Part shown: positions 54,372 to 63,236 of the stretch, in pieces
Layout: each line of letters begins with the position of its first letter
Numbering within the stretch: the stretch's first letter is position 1
NCBI RefSeq assembly: GCF_050402865.1
Contig: NZ_BAABMF010000008.1
Location: 62,001-126,000 of the forward strand
DNA: 64,000 bases
Direction: 5' to 3'
DNA from: Clostridium_AF sediminicola
GTDB taxonomy: Bacteria > Bacillota > Clostridia > Clostridiales > Clostridiaceae
Program-made: the position numbers and the translations under genes
The notes under the pieces: generated by a model
The model's database searches: none
What the model was told of the DNA's origin: nothing
Seen by the model: the letters and a program-made list of their open reading frames with translations, nothing else

Positions 54372-55811
54372 TCAATCTCTGAATTCTAATGTGAACTGAG
54401 TTTTAACATTTTCTTCACTCTGAACTGATATAACAATGTCATGTCTCTCAGCAATTTGTTTAGCAATTGCTAGACCTAATCCAGTACCACTTTTATTTTG
54501 CTCTGAACGGGATTTATTGAATCTATCAAATATATATGGAAGATTTTCTTTTGGAATACCAATACCATTATCTGTAATTGATAGTATCTTATTTTTTAAG
54601 TCAATTCTTACAATCCCATTTGCTGGTGAAAATTTCAATGCATTATCAACTAATATCATTAGCATTTGTCTAAGCCTTCCATAGTCTGCCACTATTTCAC
54701 AAAGGCTATTGTCATTATAAACCTCAATAGAAACTCCTTTTTTATCACCAATGTGCGACATACTTCTTTTAACATCTTCTATAACATGACAAATATTAAT
54801 TGTTTGCTTTTCAATTACGAAATCAGTATTCTGCAATTTCGATAAATCTAGTAAATCCCCAACAAGTCTTTGCAAAAATTTAGCTTCAAATAACATTTGT
54901 TCATGATAACTCTTAACTAATTTTGGATCAGTTACAATCTCATCACATAAAGCTTCAAGTGACCCACGCATTACTGTTATAGGAGTTCTAAGTTCATGTG
55001 AAATATTGGCTACAAAATCACGTCTTAACTTTTCTAATTTTTCACTTTCTTTGCTTGCTTCATAAAGACGTTTTGTTAGTATATCAATAGTTGCTGCAAG
55101 CTCACCTATTTCGTCTTTCTGTTTTATATTGGTTAGGGCAGTATAGTCACCCTTTGCAAGTAACATAGCTGTATTTTTCATCTTATTAAGAGGCTTTGTA
55201 AATGTTATTGAAAAACCTATTGAAAGGAAAAAAGCAATAAGCAAAGCTACAAATATACTGATAGCTAAAATATTAATACCTGCTGAAGATGCTTGATTTA
55301 CTCCTTCAACAGGTGAATGGAGTAATACAGCTCCAATAACTTCGTTATTTTGGTCAAGAATAGGTGAACCTACTGTTATAGTTGGTACTTTAAGTAAACT
55401 ACTAAAACTTTCACTAAATACAGTTTTACCTTTAAAAACTTCCGATATTACACTATCTGCTCCTTTTGGTAAATCTGAATATTCATATTTCTTTCCCATA
55501 CCTCTCATATTTTGACCATTCGTTATTAGTTCAAGATTTTCATCAACAATCCAAGTATCCGACAAAGCAATATCATTTATTAACCGAAGATAAACACCAT
55601 ATCCATACATCCTTCCGCCACTATTACTTAACATAAAACCAGATAAAGTATTAGATATTGAAGATGCTCTTTTTTCAAGTTCAGCTTTATGTAATTTTAT
55701 TGTGTGATTTCTAAAAAGTACAATGAAAACACTTCCTATTATTATTGAAAATACTAATAATGCTGCAGTAAAATATGATGTTAATTTTATCGCAATCCTA
55801 TTTTTAAACAT
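54372..55811 (-). CDS. Sensor histidine kinase
   Basis: 479 residues. Membrane segment about 9-30, sensor about 31-180, second membrane segment about 180-205, HAMP about 206-255, H-box ANISHELRTPITVMRGS, N-box LVDNALKFSP, G1 DNGIGIP, G2 SGTGLGLAIAKQI. Overlaps the response regulator by 8 bases. Divergent target: the DUF2680 gene across a MITE. Confidence 0.92.
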   Translation of the reverse strand: MFKNRIAIKLTSYFTAALLVFSIIIGSVFIVLFRNHTIKLHKAELEKRASSISNTLSGFMLSNSGGRMYGYGVYLRLINDIALSDTWIVDENLELITNGQNMRGMGKKYEYSDLPKGADSVISEVFKGKTVFSESFSSLLKVPTITVGSPILDQNNEVIGAVLLHSPVEGVNQASSAGINILAISIFVALLIAFFLSIGFSITFTKPLNKMKNTAMLLAKGDYTALTNIKQKDEIGELAATIDILTKRLYEASKESEKLEKLRRDFVANISHELRTPITVMRGSLEALCDEIVTDPKLVKSYHEQMLFEAKFLQRLVGDLLDLSKLQNTDFVIEKQTINICHVIEDVKRSMSHIGDKKGVSIEVYNDNSLCEIVADYGRLRQMLMILVDNALKFSPANGIVRIDLKNKILSITDNGIGIPKENLPYIFDRFNKSRSEQNKSGTGLGLAIAKQIAERHDIVISVQSEENVKTQFTLEFRD

Positions 55812-56496
55812 CTGAATTTACCTCGAATTTATATCCTACACCCCATATAGTTTTTATATTCCAATTCTTGTGCTGATATTTATCAAGTTTAGCACGAAGT
55901 CTTTTAATATGTGAATCAACAGTGCGACTATCTCCAAAATAGTCATAACCCCAAAGAGTATTTAAAAGATTTTCTCTAGAAAAAACTTTGTTTTTATTAG
56001 TAGCAAGTGTCCATAATAATTCAATTTCTTTCTTAGTTAATGATACATTCTCATTATTAATAGATACTATATAATCATCAAGATTTAATGATAAATTTTC
56101 AAAGCTATATAACTGAGCTACTTCTGTAGTATCTCTACTAATTCTACGCTGTATAGCTCTTATCCTTGCCATAACTTCTCCAGGAGAAAAAGGCTTTACA
56201 ATATAATCATCAGCACCAATATCAAGACCCATTATTTTTTCAAAATCTTCACCTCTAGCAGTCACCATAATAACAGGTACATTTGATGTTTTACGGATTT
56301 CTCTACAAACCTCAAATCCATCCTTCTTAGGCATCATAACATCAAGCAAAATAATATCAGGATTTTTTTCAATAAACTTTTCATAAGCATCAGTTCCATC
56401 AAAAGCTATAATAGGAGTATAACCTTCTTTTTTTGCATATTCACCCAAAATAGAAGTGATTTGTTTGTTATCATCCGCTATTAATATAGTAGGCAT
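55804..56496 (-). CDS. OmpR-family response regulator
   Basis: 230 residues. Receiver: ILIADDNKQ, LDVMMPKKDGFE, VTARGEDFE, VKPFSPGE; winged helix ends in IWGVGYKFE. GGAG precedes the ATG. First gene of the pair. The 14-base motif upstream of DUF2680 recurs at the other divergent two-component promoter. Confidence 0.93.
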   Translation of the reverse strand: MPTILIADDNKQITSILGEYAKKEGYTPIIAFDGTDAYEKFIEKNPDIILLDVMMPKKDGFEVCREIRKTSNVPVIMVTARGEDFEKIMGLDIGADDYIVKPFSPGEVMARIRAIQRRISRDTTEVAQLYSFENLSLNLDDYIVSINNENVSLTKKEIELLWTLATNKNKVFSRENLLNTLWGYDYFGDSRTVDSHIKRLRAKLDKYQHKNWNIKTIWGVGYKFEVNSDV

Positions 56497-56552
56497 AAAT
56501 TTATCTCCTTTCTCAATTAGCAGTTTCTACTTATAGATATTATACATTATAC

Positions 56553-56686
56553 TATACTACGGTTATTCCACAAAAAGTAATTTAGTTGAACTTCGACCAC
56601 AATATATAGCGTCAGAACGTATCAATCTGCGGTAGATATTGTGGTTGATTTTAGTTCAACTTACTTTTTGTGGTTTAACCATACTA
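56553..56686. mobile_element. 134-bp MITE, copy A
   Basis: About 60-bp imperfect terminal inverted repeats make the whole element a long palindrome: TATACTACGGTTATTCCAC at one end and GTGGTTTAACCATACTA at the other, each followed inward by the CAAAAAGTAA motif. No ORF. Copy B at 60388-60521 is the same length and about 95% identical by eye, in inverted orientation. TA-ended, as for IS630/Tc1-type non-autonomous elements; no transposase is near. Confidence 0.8.
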
Positions 56687-56691
56687 CATAT

Positions 56692-56782
56692 TTGTGACAT
56701 TTCTATGTTTTCAAAAATGAAATAGCACAAAATAAGAACATTAAAAACATATTTTTGACACAATTTCTGGGTATTATATAAC
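56692..56782 (+). promoter_or_regulatory. Promoter region of the DUF2680 gene
   Basis: TTGTGACATTTCTA at 56692-56705 is identical to 16949-16962. TTGACA at 56755-56760 and TATAAC at 56777-56782 (16-base spacer) are a plausible promoter. The motif is about 50 bp upstream of the -35. Confidence 0.45.
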
Positions 56783-56831
56783 CATAGAAAGAAACAACAA
56801 CTACAAATAAATTCGGAAGGGAGTCATGAGA

Positions 56832-57299
56832 ATGACAAAATTAAGAAAAAAATTCACTTTAGGAGCAACGATTTTATTAATAGGAGCTACATCCGTAACA
56901 GCCTTTGCTGCATCAAAATATAGTTCACCATCAGAAATTGTTGCTGGATTAACAGGTAGAACAGAAGAAAGCGTTATTTCTGAAAGAGTAGAAACAGGCA
57001 AGACTTACGGTACCATAGCAAACGAAGCTGGTAAACTAGATGAATTCAAAAAAGAAAATCTTGAAGTTAAAAAGGATATCCTAAACTCAAGAGTAGAAGA
57101 AGGTACTATGACTCAAGCTGATGCTGATGCATTAATTAAGCGAATTGAAGAAAATCAAGCAACTTGTGACGGCACAGGTTCAGCACAAATTGGAAAATCT
57201 ATGGGTGCAGGTTTCGGTAGAGGTAATGGTAGTAGAAACGGCATGGGTAACAGAAACGGAAATTGTAGAGGAAACGGATATAGATTAAATTCAAACTAA
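56832..57299 (+). CDS. Secreted DUF2680 (YckD-like) protein
   Basis: 155 residues from the ATG at 56832, 8 bases after GGAAGGGAG (an ATG at 56826 is too close). Signal peptide about 1-25 (TAFA cut). The DUF2680 pattern is clear: ETGKTYGTIANEAGKLDEFK, SRVEEGTMTQADADALIKRI. The Gly/Asn-rich C-terminus (about 120-155) has NGMGNRNGNCRGNG-like runs. Function unknown; stress-related expression is known for some members. Divergent two-component system upstream. Confidence 0.88.
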   Translation: MTKLRKKFTLGATILLIGATSVTAFAASKYSSPSEIVAGLTGRTEESVISERVETGKTYGTIANEAGKLDEFKKENLEVKKDILNSRVEEGTMTQADADALIKRIEENQATCDGTGSAQIGKSMGAGFGRGNGSRNGMGNRNGNCRGNGYRLNSN

Positions 57300-57305
57300 A
57301 AACAA

Positions 57306-57343
57306 GACTGTAAGTAAATTTTTTATAATCTACTTACAGTCAT
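57306..57343. terminator. Bidirectional hairpin terminator
   Basis: GACTGTAAGTA (57306-57316) pairs with TACTTACAGTC (57333-57343), T-run after. Between the convergent DUF2680 gene and the gene ending at 57348. Confidence 0.8.
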
Positions 57344-57347
57344 TTTT

Positions 57348-57641
57348 TCATTTACTAAATTCTTTTCTTTTTCTAGTAATTTTTTGTCCTTTATTTTTCT
57401 TTACTTGTATTAAAGCATCTAATTCCGCAACATACTTTTCATCATTTGATAATCTCATACATGCCCTTAATAAATATAATGAATATCTTGGTATTATTTT
57501 ATCAATACACAACCTAACGCACTTTATTGCAGCGCCTTTATTTTTAAAGTGACTATGGTGCTTATAATCTGCTTTTGTATTTCTTGCAACATATCCATCG
57601 TGTACTTTTAAAACTTGATAATTTCCTTCGCTATATACCAC
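57348..57641 (-). CDS. Hypothetical protein
   Basis: 97 residues, basic. No signal or membrane segment. Notable are GYVARNTKADYKHHSHFKNK (His/Lys-rich) and CVRLCIDK. Mostly helical by composition. It lies in the region between the two MITE copies. I do not recognise a family; coding is supported by length, codon use and a plausible position between a terminator and a promoter gap. Confidence 0.55.
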   Translation of the reverse strand: MVYSEGNYQVLKVHDGYVARNTKADYKHHSHFKNKGAAIKCVRLCIDKIIPRYSLYLLRACMRLSNDEKYVAELDALIQVKKNKGQKITRKRKEFSK

Positions 57642-57814
57642 TTTAACACTTCCTTCGGTGTAATTGGGGTTATATAATTTATTTTTTTCTACCGTTTAAT
57701 GATAAACTAAAATGTTTCTAAACTATTTGTATTTCTACTAACATTATATTCAGATAAAGTATATTTAGTTCTAATTTGAGAATTTTTTTACATGTAGAAA
57801 TTTCTATTTTTTCA

Positions 57815-58429
57815 TTAAAGATTACTAATCCAATCTGATATTTCCTTAAATAAAGTATTATCATCATTAATAATATTCATAAAACTAGTATTTGACAATG
57901 AACACATATTACTACTATCTTTAAAATATATAACTATAAGGATAGTATGTCCATCTTTATCGTATACTAGAAATTTTAATTTAACCGCCCTATCACCTGG
58001 CATTTCTAATATGGTTTTTAAACTTCTTTTTCGCTCATATCTACACAAAATCTTGTTAAGTTTATCTATACTCTCTTTGTCGCTTATTGTTTTTTTATAT
58101 TGTGAAGTAAACCTTTCATCAGTAAACAATTCTTTTTCAACTATCACATGCTTATATGTATACCCTTTTGGAATAATTGGTTTAGGAAAATAAAAAACAC
58201 TTCTGAAAACAAAAGATATAATAATTACGTAAATCCCATATCTAACACTAGGTATTTTTAAAAAGTTTCTTTCTTCGTTTGTTCTTTTTATATTCCCCCA
58301 TATATAGCATAAGAAAAGATAAATTATTAATATGCTTCCAATAAAAATTATTGGATAAGTTATAGTAACTAAAATCCTTATAATATTAACCCAAAGTTTA
58401 TATCGCCAAAAAATCATGCTTAAAACCAT
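57815..58429 (-). CDS. Hypothetical membrane protein
   Basis: 204 residues from the ATG at 58429, 7 bases after GGAGG; an ATG at 58453 has no site. Membrane segments at about 8-35 and 60-80, then a soluble domain (about 85-204) with conserved-looking DKESIDKLNKILCRYERK and VKLKFLVYDKDG. No family recognised. Between the MITE copies. Confidence 0.6.
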   Translation of the reverse strand: MVLSMIFWRYKLWVNIIRILVTITYPIIFIGSILIIYLFLCYIWGNIKRTNEERNFLKIPSVRYGIYVIIISFVFRSVFYFPKPIIPKGYTYKHVIVEKELFTDERFTSQYKKTISDKESIDKLNKILCRYERKRSLKTILEMPGDRAVKLKFLVYDKDGHTILIVIYFKDSSNMCSLSNTSFMNIINDDNTLFKEISDWISNL

Positions 58430-58584
58430 ATAAATTCCTCCACAGCTATTCATTCTATATAATTATAAATTATATAATATATAACAATTATACCAAACTA
58501 TGAATTTATTCATATAATATAAAGAATCTATTATGAAAGCTTTATATTATAGTGAAATATAAAAACATTCTTTGAGGTGATATT

Positions 58585-60390
58585 GTGAACGGTTCTTTAG
58601 ACAAACCTAATTTTCTTATAATTTTAATTGACCAAGATCGTTTTCCAACTGTTTATGAAAATGATGAAATAAAACTTTGGCGCAAAACTTTTTTGAAAGC
58701 ACAAGAAATGCTAAAAAATAATGGCTTGGAGTTTAATAATCACTATGCTGGAAGTACAGCTTGTTCTCCTAGTCGTGGAACTTTATACACAGGCCAATAC
58801 CCCTCTCTTCATGGTGTTAGTCAAACAACAGGAGCAGCCAAAAGTGATTTTGAACCTGATATGTTCTGGCTAGATCCAAATACTGTGCCCACTATTGGTG
58901 ATTATTTTCGTGTTGCAGGATACAGAACATTTTGGAAAGGGAAATGGCATGCTTCTCAAGCTGATATCCTAATACCTGATACACAAGATTCATTTATCAG
59001 CTTTGATCCTAATACAGGTGTACCTGTGGCAGAAAGTGAAAATATTTATCTTAAATCAAATCGTCTTAAACCCTTTGGTTTTAATGGCTGGATAGGTCCA
59101 GAACCTTTTGATGGAAATCCTAGAAACTCAGGATCATCAGCAGCAGTTGGTTTAAGCGGAAGAGATATAGTGTATACTGATGAAGTTATCAAACTAATTA
59201 ATAAATTAGACAAAGATGATGGAAGCTCAAATAATTCTCAACCTTGGATGATTACCTGCTCTTTTGTAAATCCTCATGACATTGCTCTATTTGGTGCAAT
59301 TACACGTATTGATCCACTATATAATTTTGAAGTAGACCCCTCAGTTCCCAAAATTCCAAGAGCCCCTACAGCCGATGAGTCTTTACTTACTAAACCGCTA
59401 GCTCAACGTAGCTATAGAGAAGTTTATCCTAAAGCTCTTCAACCATTAGAAGATACTTTATTTTACAGGCAGCTATATTATTCACTTCAATTAAAAGTTG
59501 ATAGAAATATGCAAAAGGTGATAAGAACTCTTAAAAATTCTTCATTTTACAATAATACTATAGTGGTTTTTACATCAGATCATGGTGAACTTCTAGGCGC
59601 TCATGGTGGTTTATATCAAAAATGGTATCAAGCATATGAAGAGACTATTCATGTACCATTTATTATCCACAATCCAGTTCTATTCAATAAGCGTGCATCC
59701 ACAGAAATTCTTACTAGTCATGTTGATATTTTACCAACAATACTAGGCCTAGCAGGATTAAATGTAAAGGCAATTCAAAAAGATCTTAGCAATAGTCATA
59801 CTGAAGTACATCCCCTAGTTGGAAAGGACATATCGCCATTTATTAAAGGTGAGATTCAAAATACATTTTTTGATGAGCCTATCTATTTTATGACAGATGA
59901 TGATTTTACAAGAGGACTTAATCAGACTAGCGTTCTTGGTGTACCCTACAATTCTGTAGTTGAACCAAACAATATAGAAACAGTAATAACTAAACTACAA
60001 ACTGGTGAAAATAATGAAAAAGAAATTTGGAAATACTCTCGTTACTTCGATAATCCTCAATTTTGGAGTAATCCTGGGTGCGAAGACGAAGTTGTTATGA
60101 AAAGTAATTGTATCTCTGTTACACCTAAAATAACTTGTTCAACATGCATTACAACTACTAAAACTCGCCCCGTTCCTTGCGAAATAGAATTTTATAACCT
60201 AACAAAAGACCCATTGGAGACTAAAAATTTGGCAGACCCTATCTTTTCAACCCCTGAATCAAAAGTTATTGAAATAGTACTTGCAAAAGCCCTAGAAGAG
60301 CAATGCCAATTAAAAAGACTTTACCCTACTAACGGCAACGTACCTGGTAAACCATCATGTCAAACATGTACTCCCGATTATAAAGTATAG
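58585..60390 (+). CDS. Sulfatase, cysteine-type (arylsulfatase/choline-sulfatase family)
   Basis: 601 residues from a GTG at 58585, after GAGGTGAT. The formylglycine site is CSPSRG (Cys-type, matured by an anaerobic SME or FGE encoded elsewhere), with LIDQDRFP (metal Asp pair) and FTSDHGELLGAHGG. No signal peptide, so probably cytoplasmic. The C-terminus is Cys-rich (CSTCITTTKTRPVPC and CQTC). Its TAG stop is formed by the first bases of MITE copy B, so the end of the protein was changed by insertion. Substrate unknown. Confidence 0.9.
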   Translation: MNGSLDKPNFLIILIDQDRFPTVYENDEIKLWRKTFLKAQEMLKNNGLEFNNHYAGSTACSPSRGTLYTGQYPSLHGVSQTTGAAKSDFEPDMFWLDPNTVPTIGDYFRVAGYRTFWKGKWHASQADILIPDTQDSFISFDPNTGVPVAESENIYLKSNRLKPFGFNGWIGPEPFDGNPRNSGSSAAVGLSGRDIVYTDEVIKLINKLDKDDGSSNNSQPWMITCSFVNPHDIALFGAITRIDPLYNFEVDPSVPKIPRAPTADESLLTKPLAQRSYREVYPKALQPLEDTLFYRQLYYSLQLKVDRNMQKVIRTLKNSSFYNNTIVVFTSDHGELLGAHGGLYQKWYQAYEETIHVPFIIHNPVLFNKRASTEILTSHVDILPTILGLAGLNVKAIQKDLSNSHTEVHPLVGKDISPFIKGEIQNTFFDEPIYFMTDDDFTRGLNQTSVLGVPYNSVVEPNNIETVITKLQTGENNEKEIWKYSRYFDNPQFWSNPGCEDEVVMKSNCISVTPKITCSTCITTTKTRPVPCEIEFYNLTKDPLETKNLADPIFSTPESKVIEIVLAKALEEQCQLKRLYPTNGNVPGKPSCQTCTPDYKV

Positions 60391-60521
60391 TATGGTTAAA
60401 CCACAAAAAGTAAGTTGAACTAAAATCGACCACAATATCTACCGCAGCTTGATGCATTCTGACGCTATATATTGTGGTCGAAGTTCAACTAAATTACTTT
60501 TTGTGGAATAACCATAGTATA
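60388..60521. mobile_element. 134-bp MITE, copy B
   Basis: Inverted relative to copy A, same length, about 95% identical by eye. Begins TAGTATGGTT and ends CCATAGTATA; flanked by TA on both sides, consistent with a TA target duplication. It inserted into the 3' end of the sulfatase gene and provides its TAG stop. Confidence 0.82.
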
Positions 60522-60529
60522 ATAATTTT

Positions 60530-60556
60530 AGAGAATCCAATTTTTTTGGATTCTCT
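60530..60556. terminator. Hairpin terminator
   Basis: AGAGAATCCAA (60530-60540) pairs with TTGGATTCTCT (60546-60556), loop TTTTT. Between the sulfatase and the CmpB-like gene. Confidence 0.75.
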
Positions 60557-60562
60557 AACGGG

Positions 60563-61270
60563 TTAATTATGTTTAAATCTTTTAAAATGTTCTTTAACTT
60601 GAGTCCTTAAATTATAATCTCCTTTAAACGGTAATAGAAAAGATGGCTTTCTAGCTTTTCCTTTAAGCCCAAAGAACTTGCTGCTTATCTGAAATTTCAA
60701 CTGTTCAAAATGAATAAATTCTATAGTTTCTTCCGTTCTCTCTACCATTTTCTTAATTGTAGATATAATGTTAAAGGAATTTACCACATCAACTAAAATA
60801 ACACCATATACAACTCCAATAAAGAGCGAAAACTCCAAATGTTCATATAAAAATTCGATTTTGTTATAAAAATAAGGATAAAGGAAAAAATAAAATACTA
60901 AGGATAATATTGTCCAAAAGAAAGAATACAATGGTGCAATTAATCCTCCAATATTAAATCTTAAATTTGTATAATCCCATAATCTTGTTTTATAATACTT
61001 TAAGAAAAAAAGTCCAGTTAAATATTCAATTAATGTTGTAATAATGCAAAATAATATGATTTTAATATAGAATACAATACTCAAATCACTAACAATATAT
61101 AACAAACAAACTCCAAAGCCATACAATGGCAAATAGGGTCCAGATAAAAATCCTGGATTAATCCAGCTTCTTGCTTTACCAAAATACCTTCTATAAACAA
61201 CTTCCAGTGACCATCCAATAAGAGCTCCTGTTATAAACAAAAATAAATACTTCAAAACAAAAATCGTCAT
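60563..61270 (-). CDS. CmpB-type putative ABC-transporter permease-like protein
   Basis: 235 residues, about six membrane segments. The N-terminus VLKYLFLFITGALIGWSLEV and WINPGFLSGPYLPLYGFGV match the CmpB/ABC-transporter type IV (DUF1113-like) family, whose ABC role is doubtful. The C-terminal third is cytoplasmic and basic (KKMVERTEETIEFIH, KGKARKPSFLLPF). Single gene. Confidence 0.8.
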   Translation of the reverse strand: MTIFVLKYLFLFITGALIGWSLEVVYRRYFGKARSWINPGFLSGPYLPLYGFGVCLLYIVSDLSIVFYIKIILFCIITTLIEYLTGLFFLKYYKTRLWDYTNLRFNIGGLIAPLYSFFWTILSLVFYFFLYPYFYNKIEFLYEHLEFSLFIGVVYGVILVDVVNSFNIISTIKKMVERTEETIEFIHFEQLKFQISSKFFGLKGKARKPSFLLPFKGDYNLRTQVKEHFKRFKHN

Positions 61271-61366
61271 TTCTTCACCTCTAAATCATATATAAATCAT
61301 TATAAATCTATCCATATTTTATCATTTTACAACTTTTTTATATATTATACCATAAACTAGAATTAT

Positions 61367-61410
61367 ACAAATAACAGAACATCAGGTTTCCCTGATGTTC
61401 TGTTATTTGT
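61367..61410 (-). terminator. Long hairpin terminator, GAACATCA family
   Basis: 20-bp perfect stem (ACAAATAACAGAACATCAGG with its complement), loop TTTC. The GAACATCA core recurs at 62466-62512. Lies after the stop of the gene at 61455 (minus). Confidence 0.8.
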
Positions 61411-61454
61411 ATTTATATTCCATTTTAAAATAAAAATATATAGCATAGTTCTCC

Positions 61455-62081
61455 TTACCTACTAATCTTGTGTGTACCTTCTTCCAATTTTTCATAATGA
61501 AGTTCTGGATTAATAGCTTCTACAAATGCTTTTATCCACATTTCTCTAAGAGTATAAAAATTCTCAACATTACCACCAACAAAATCCCAATATTTCTTAT
61601 GAAGACACCTAGTACTTTCCCAAATTATTTCATCATAATCTGAGGATACTAGAACATTAATTCTATCACAAGGCATTCCTTCAACAACATAATCATTTAT
61701 TGCGTTGTATATTGCTTCAAGAGAGTTTTCATCTCCTGTGAACTCTCTTCCTTCTAGAGTTCCTTTTTTCTTCATTATATTTAAAAGATTATCCATATAA
61801 TTTTTATCTATTTCCAAAATCTTAGAAACTAAAGTAGCATATCTGTATTCTGCTCTTTCTATTTTATCTTGAAGCCAACCATGTATATTTCCAGTGTCTA
61901 TCATTTCTTCTAAAGGTTTATCTTCTAATGGGCCACCATACTGCTTATATATTTCATCTTTCCATTGGTTTACAGGAAAATTATTTTTTTCTGCCCAATC
62001 TAAAATTTTTTTCTCGCTTAGTTCAAACAGTTTTATTTTATTAAATAACCAATAATGTATTTGTCCTAAATGCAAACTCAT
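61455..62081 (-). CDS. Helical protein co-transcribed with DUF1858, function unknown
   Basis: 208 residues, soluble, helical. Repeated histidine-rich helix starts: LHLGQIHYWLFNKI, NIHGWLQDKIERAEYRY, and a C-terminal CLHKKYWDFVGG. No signal sequence. Starts 42 bases after the DUF1858 gene on the same strand. The His/Glu spacing hints at a metal-binding bundle, but I do not recognise the family. The DUF1858 neighbour often goes with redox or hybrid-cluster proteins. Confidence 0.6.
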   Translation of the reverse strand: MSLHLGQIHYWLFNKIKLFELSEKKILDWAEKNNFPVNQWKDEIYKQYGGPLEDKPLEEMIDTGNIHGWLQDKIERAEYRYATLVSKILEIDKNYMDNLLNIMKKKGTLEGREFTGDENSLEAIYNAINDYVVEGMPCDRINVLVSSDYDEIIWESTRCLHKKYWDFVGGNVENFYTLREMWIKAFVEAINPELHYEKLEEGTHKISR

Positions 62082-62123
62082 ATTATTACCTCCGTAAAAT
62101 CGTTTATCTAAAATTTACTAGTA

Positions 62124-62324
62124 TTAATTTCCTTCAACAGTTTTATTTAATGCTTCTAACAACATATCAACGTCTAATCCATGAACACCAGCAGCTTCTT
62201 CTAAAGTTTCTGCTTGAGCTGAAGGGCATCCAACACAACCCATTCCAAAACTCATTAAAGTTCGGATTACTTCTGGATAATTTTTTACCACTTCACCTAC
62301 TGTATTATTCTTATCTATTTTCAT
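62124..62324 (-). CDS. DUF1858 (hybrid-cluster-associated redox disulfide) protein
   Basis: 66 residues. KNNTVGEVVKNYPEVIRTLM, then SFGMGCVGCPSAQAETLEEA, and AAGVHGLDVDMLLEALN are the family pattern; CVGC is the conserved redox CxxC. Such proteins appear beside hybrid cluster or electron-transfer proteins and may be a thiol switch. First gene of the pair with 61455; GGAGG before the ATG. Confidence 0.88.
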   Translation of the reverse strand: MKIDKNNTVGEVVKNYPEVIRTLMSFGMGCVGCPSAQAETLEEAAGVHGLDVDMLLEALNKTVEGN

Positions 62325-62465
62325 ATTAAAATACCTCCTAATTATTCAAATTTAATTCCCAGTGAATGACTGTGGATTATGTATATAATATACCATGGAA
62401 TAATAAAAAAGAACGTTACATATGTTACGAATTCATCTTCGACATAAAATATCTAACATTTCAAT

Positions 62466-62512
62466 AAAAAGCAACTGAACATCAAATTTTACCTGATGTT
62501 CAATTGCTTTTT
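62466..62512. terminator. Hairpin terminator, GAACATCA family
   Basis: 19-bp stem (AAAAAGCAACTGAACATCA with its complement, one wobble), loop of 9, ending in T-run. Between the ABC permease stop (62541) and the DUF1858 promoter. Confidence 0.8.
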
Positions 62513-62540
62513 ATTATATAAATAACTTATATAGCTATCA

Positions 62541-63236
62541 CTATACCGCTACATCTTTAATATCTATATCTTTTATCGTTATATAAACTATTATTATGCC
62601 AATAACCATAAATGCTATCGGTATTGCAATAATTGAGGATAATGTAAATCCTCCGTTATTTGAATTTAAAAAAGATGCTACTAAAAAAGAACTTATAATG
62701 GTAACTGGTGTAGATTTTTTTCTTAACCCAAAATATAAAGGGATTAAACAAATCATTGAATTAGCTAAAGCAGAGGTAATAACACCTGTAAAACCACTTA
62801 AAAACAATTTAAATGTTAATTCCTCTAAAGTAGTATGTGTAACAATTTGTATAAGATAAAAGCATGAAAATACTAATAAATTTGATATTACTATAAAGGA
62901 AAAAGTAAATACAGATATAATAATCAATTTAGCAATTATTAGCTTCTTTCTACTAATTGGATAATTAAATAACAGATAAATAGTTTTATTTTTGTATTCT
63001 TCAATAACAAATTTTGAAATAAGAACTCCAGCAAAAATTATAAAAGTAGCATTAACAATAGAACCTAAAATTCCAAACAAAGCTTCATAATTATTAAAAG
63101 TTGTTGCTCTTTCAGCACGTTCTACAAAAAATATTAAACAAAGTAATCCTAATATAGATACATTACAAATCAATGCAGCAAATATATTACCCTTTATTTT
63201 AAATTTCTTTAATTCTAATTTTATTAAATTAAGCAT
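62541..63236 (-). CDS. ABC-2 type permease, bacitracin/lantibiotic-type
   Basis: 231 residues, six membrane segments. N-terminal LIKLELKKFKIKGN is the amphipathic start of this permease group. Overlaps the ATPase gene by 8 bases. Only one permease is visible, unlike the two at 2716-4212. Likely exports or gives resistance to a peptide or small amphiphile. Confidence 0.83.
   Translation of the reverse strand: MLNLIKLELKKFKIKGNIFAALICNVSILGLLCLIFFVERAERATTFNNYEALFGILGSIVNATFIIFAGVLISKFVIEEYKNKTIYLLFNYPISRKKLIIAKLIIISVFTFSFIVISNLLVFSCFYLIQIVTHTTLEELTFKLFLSGFTGVITSALANSMICLIPLYFGLRKKSTPVTIISSFLVASFLNSNNGGFTLSSIIAIPIAFMVIGIIIVYITIKDIDIKDVAV

Noticed and set aside
56553..60521. A complete composite transposon
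   Set aside because: No transposase is encoded between or beside the two MITE copies.
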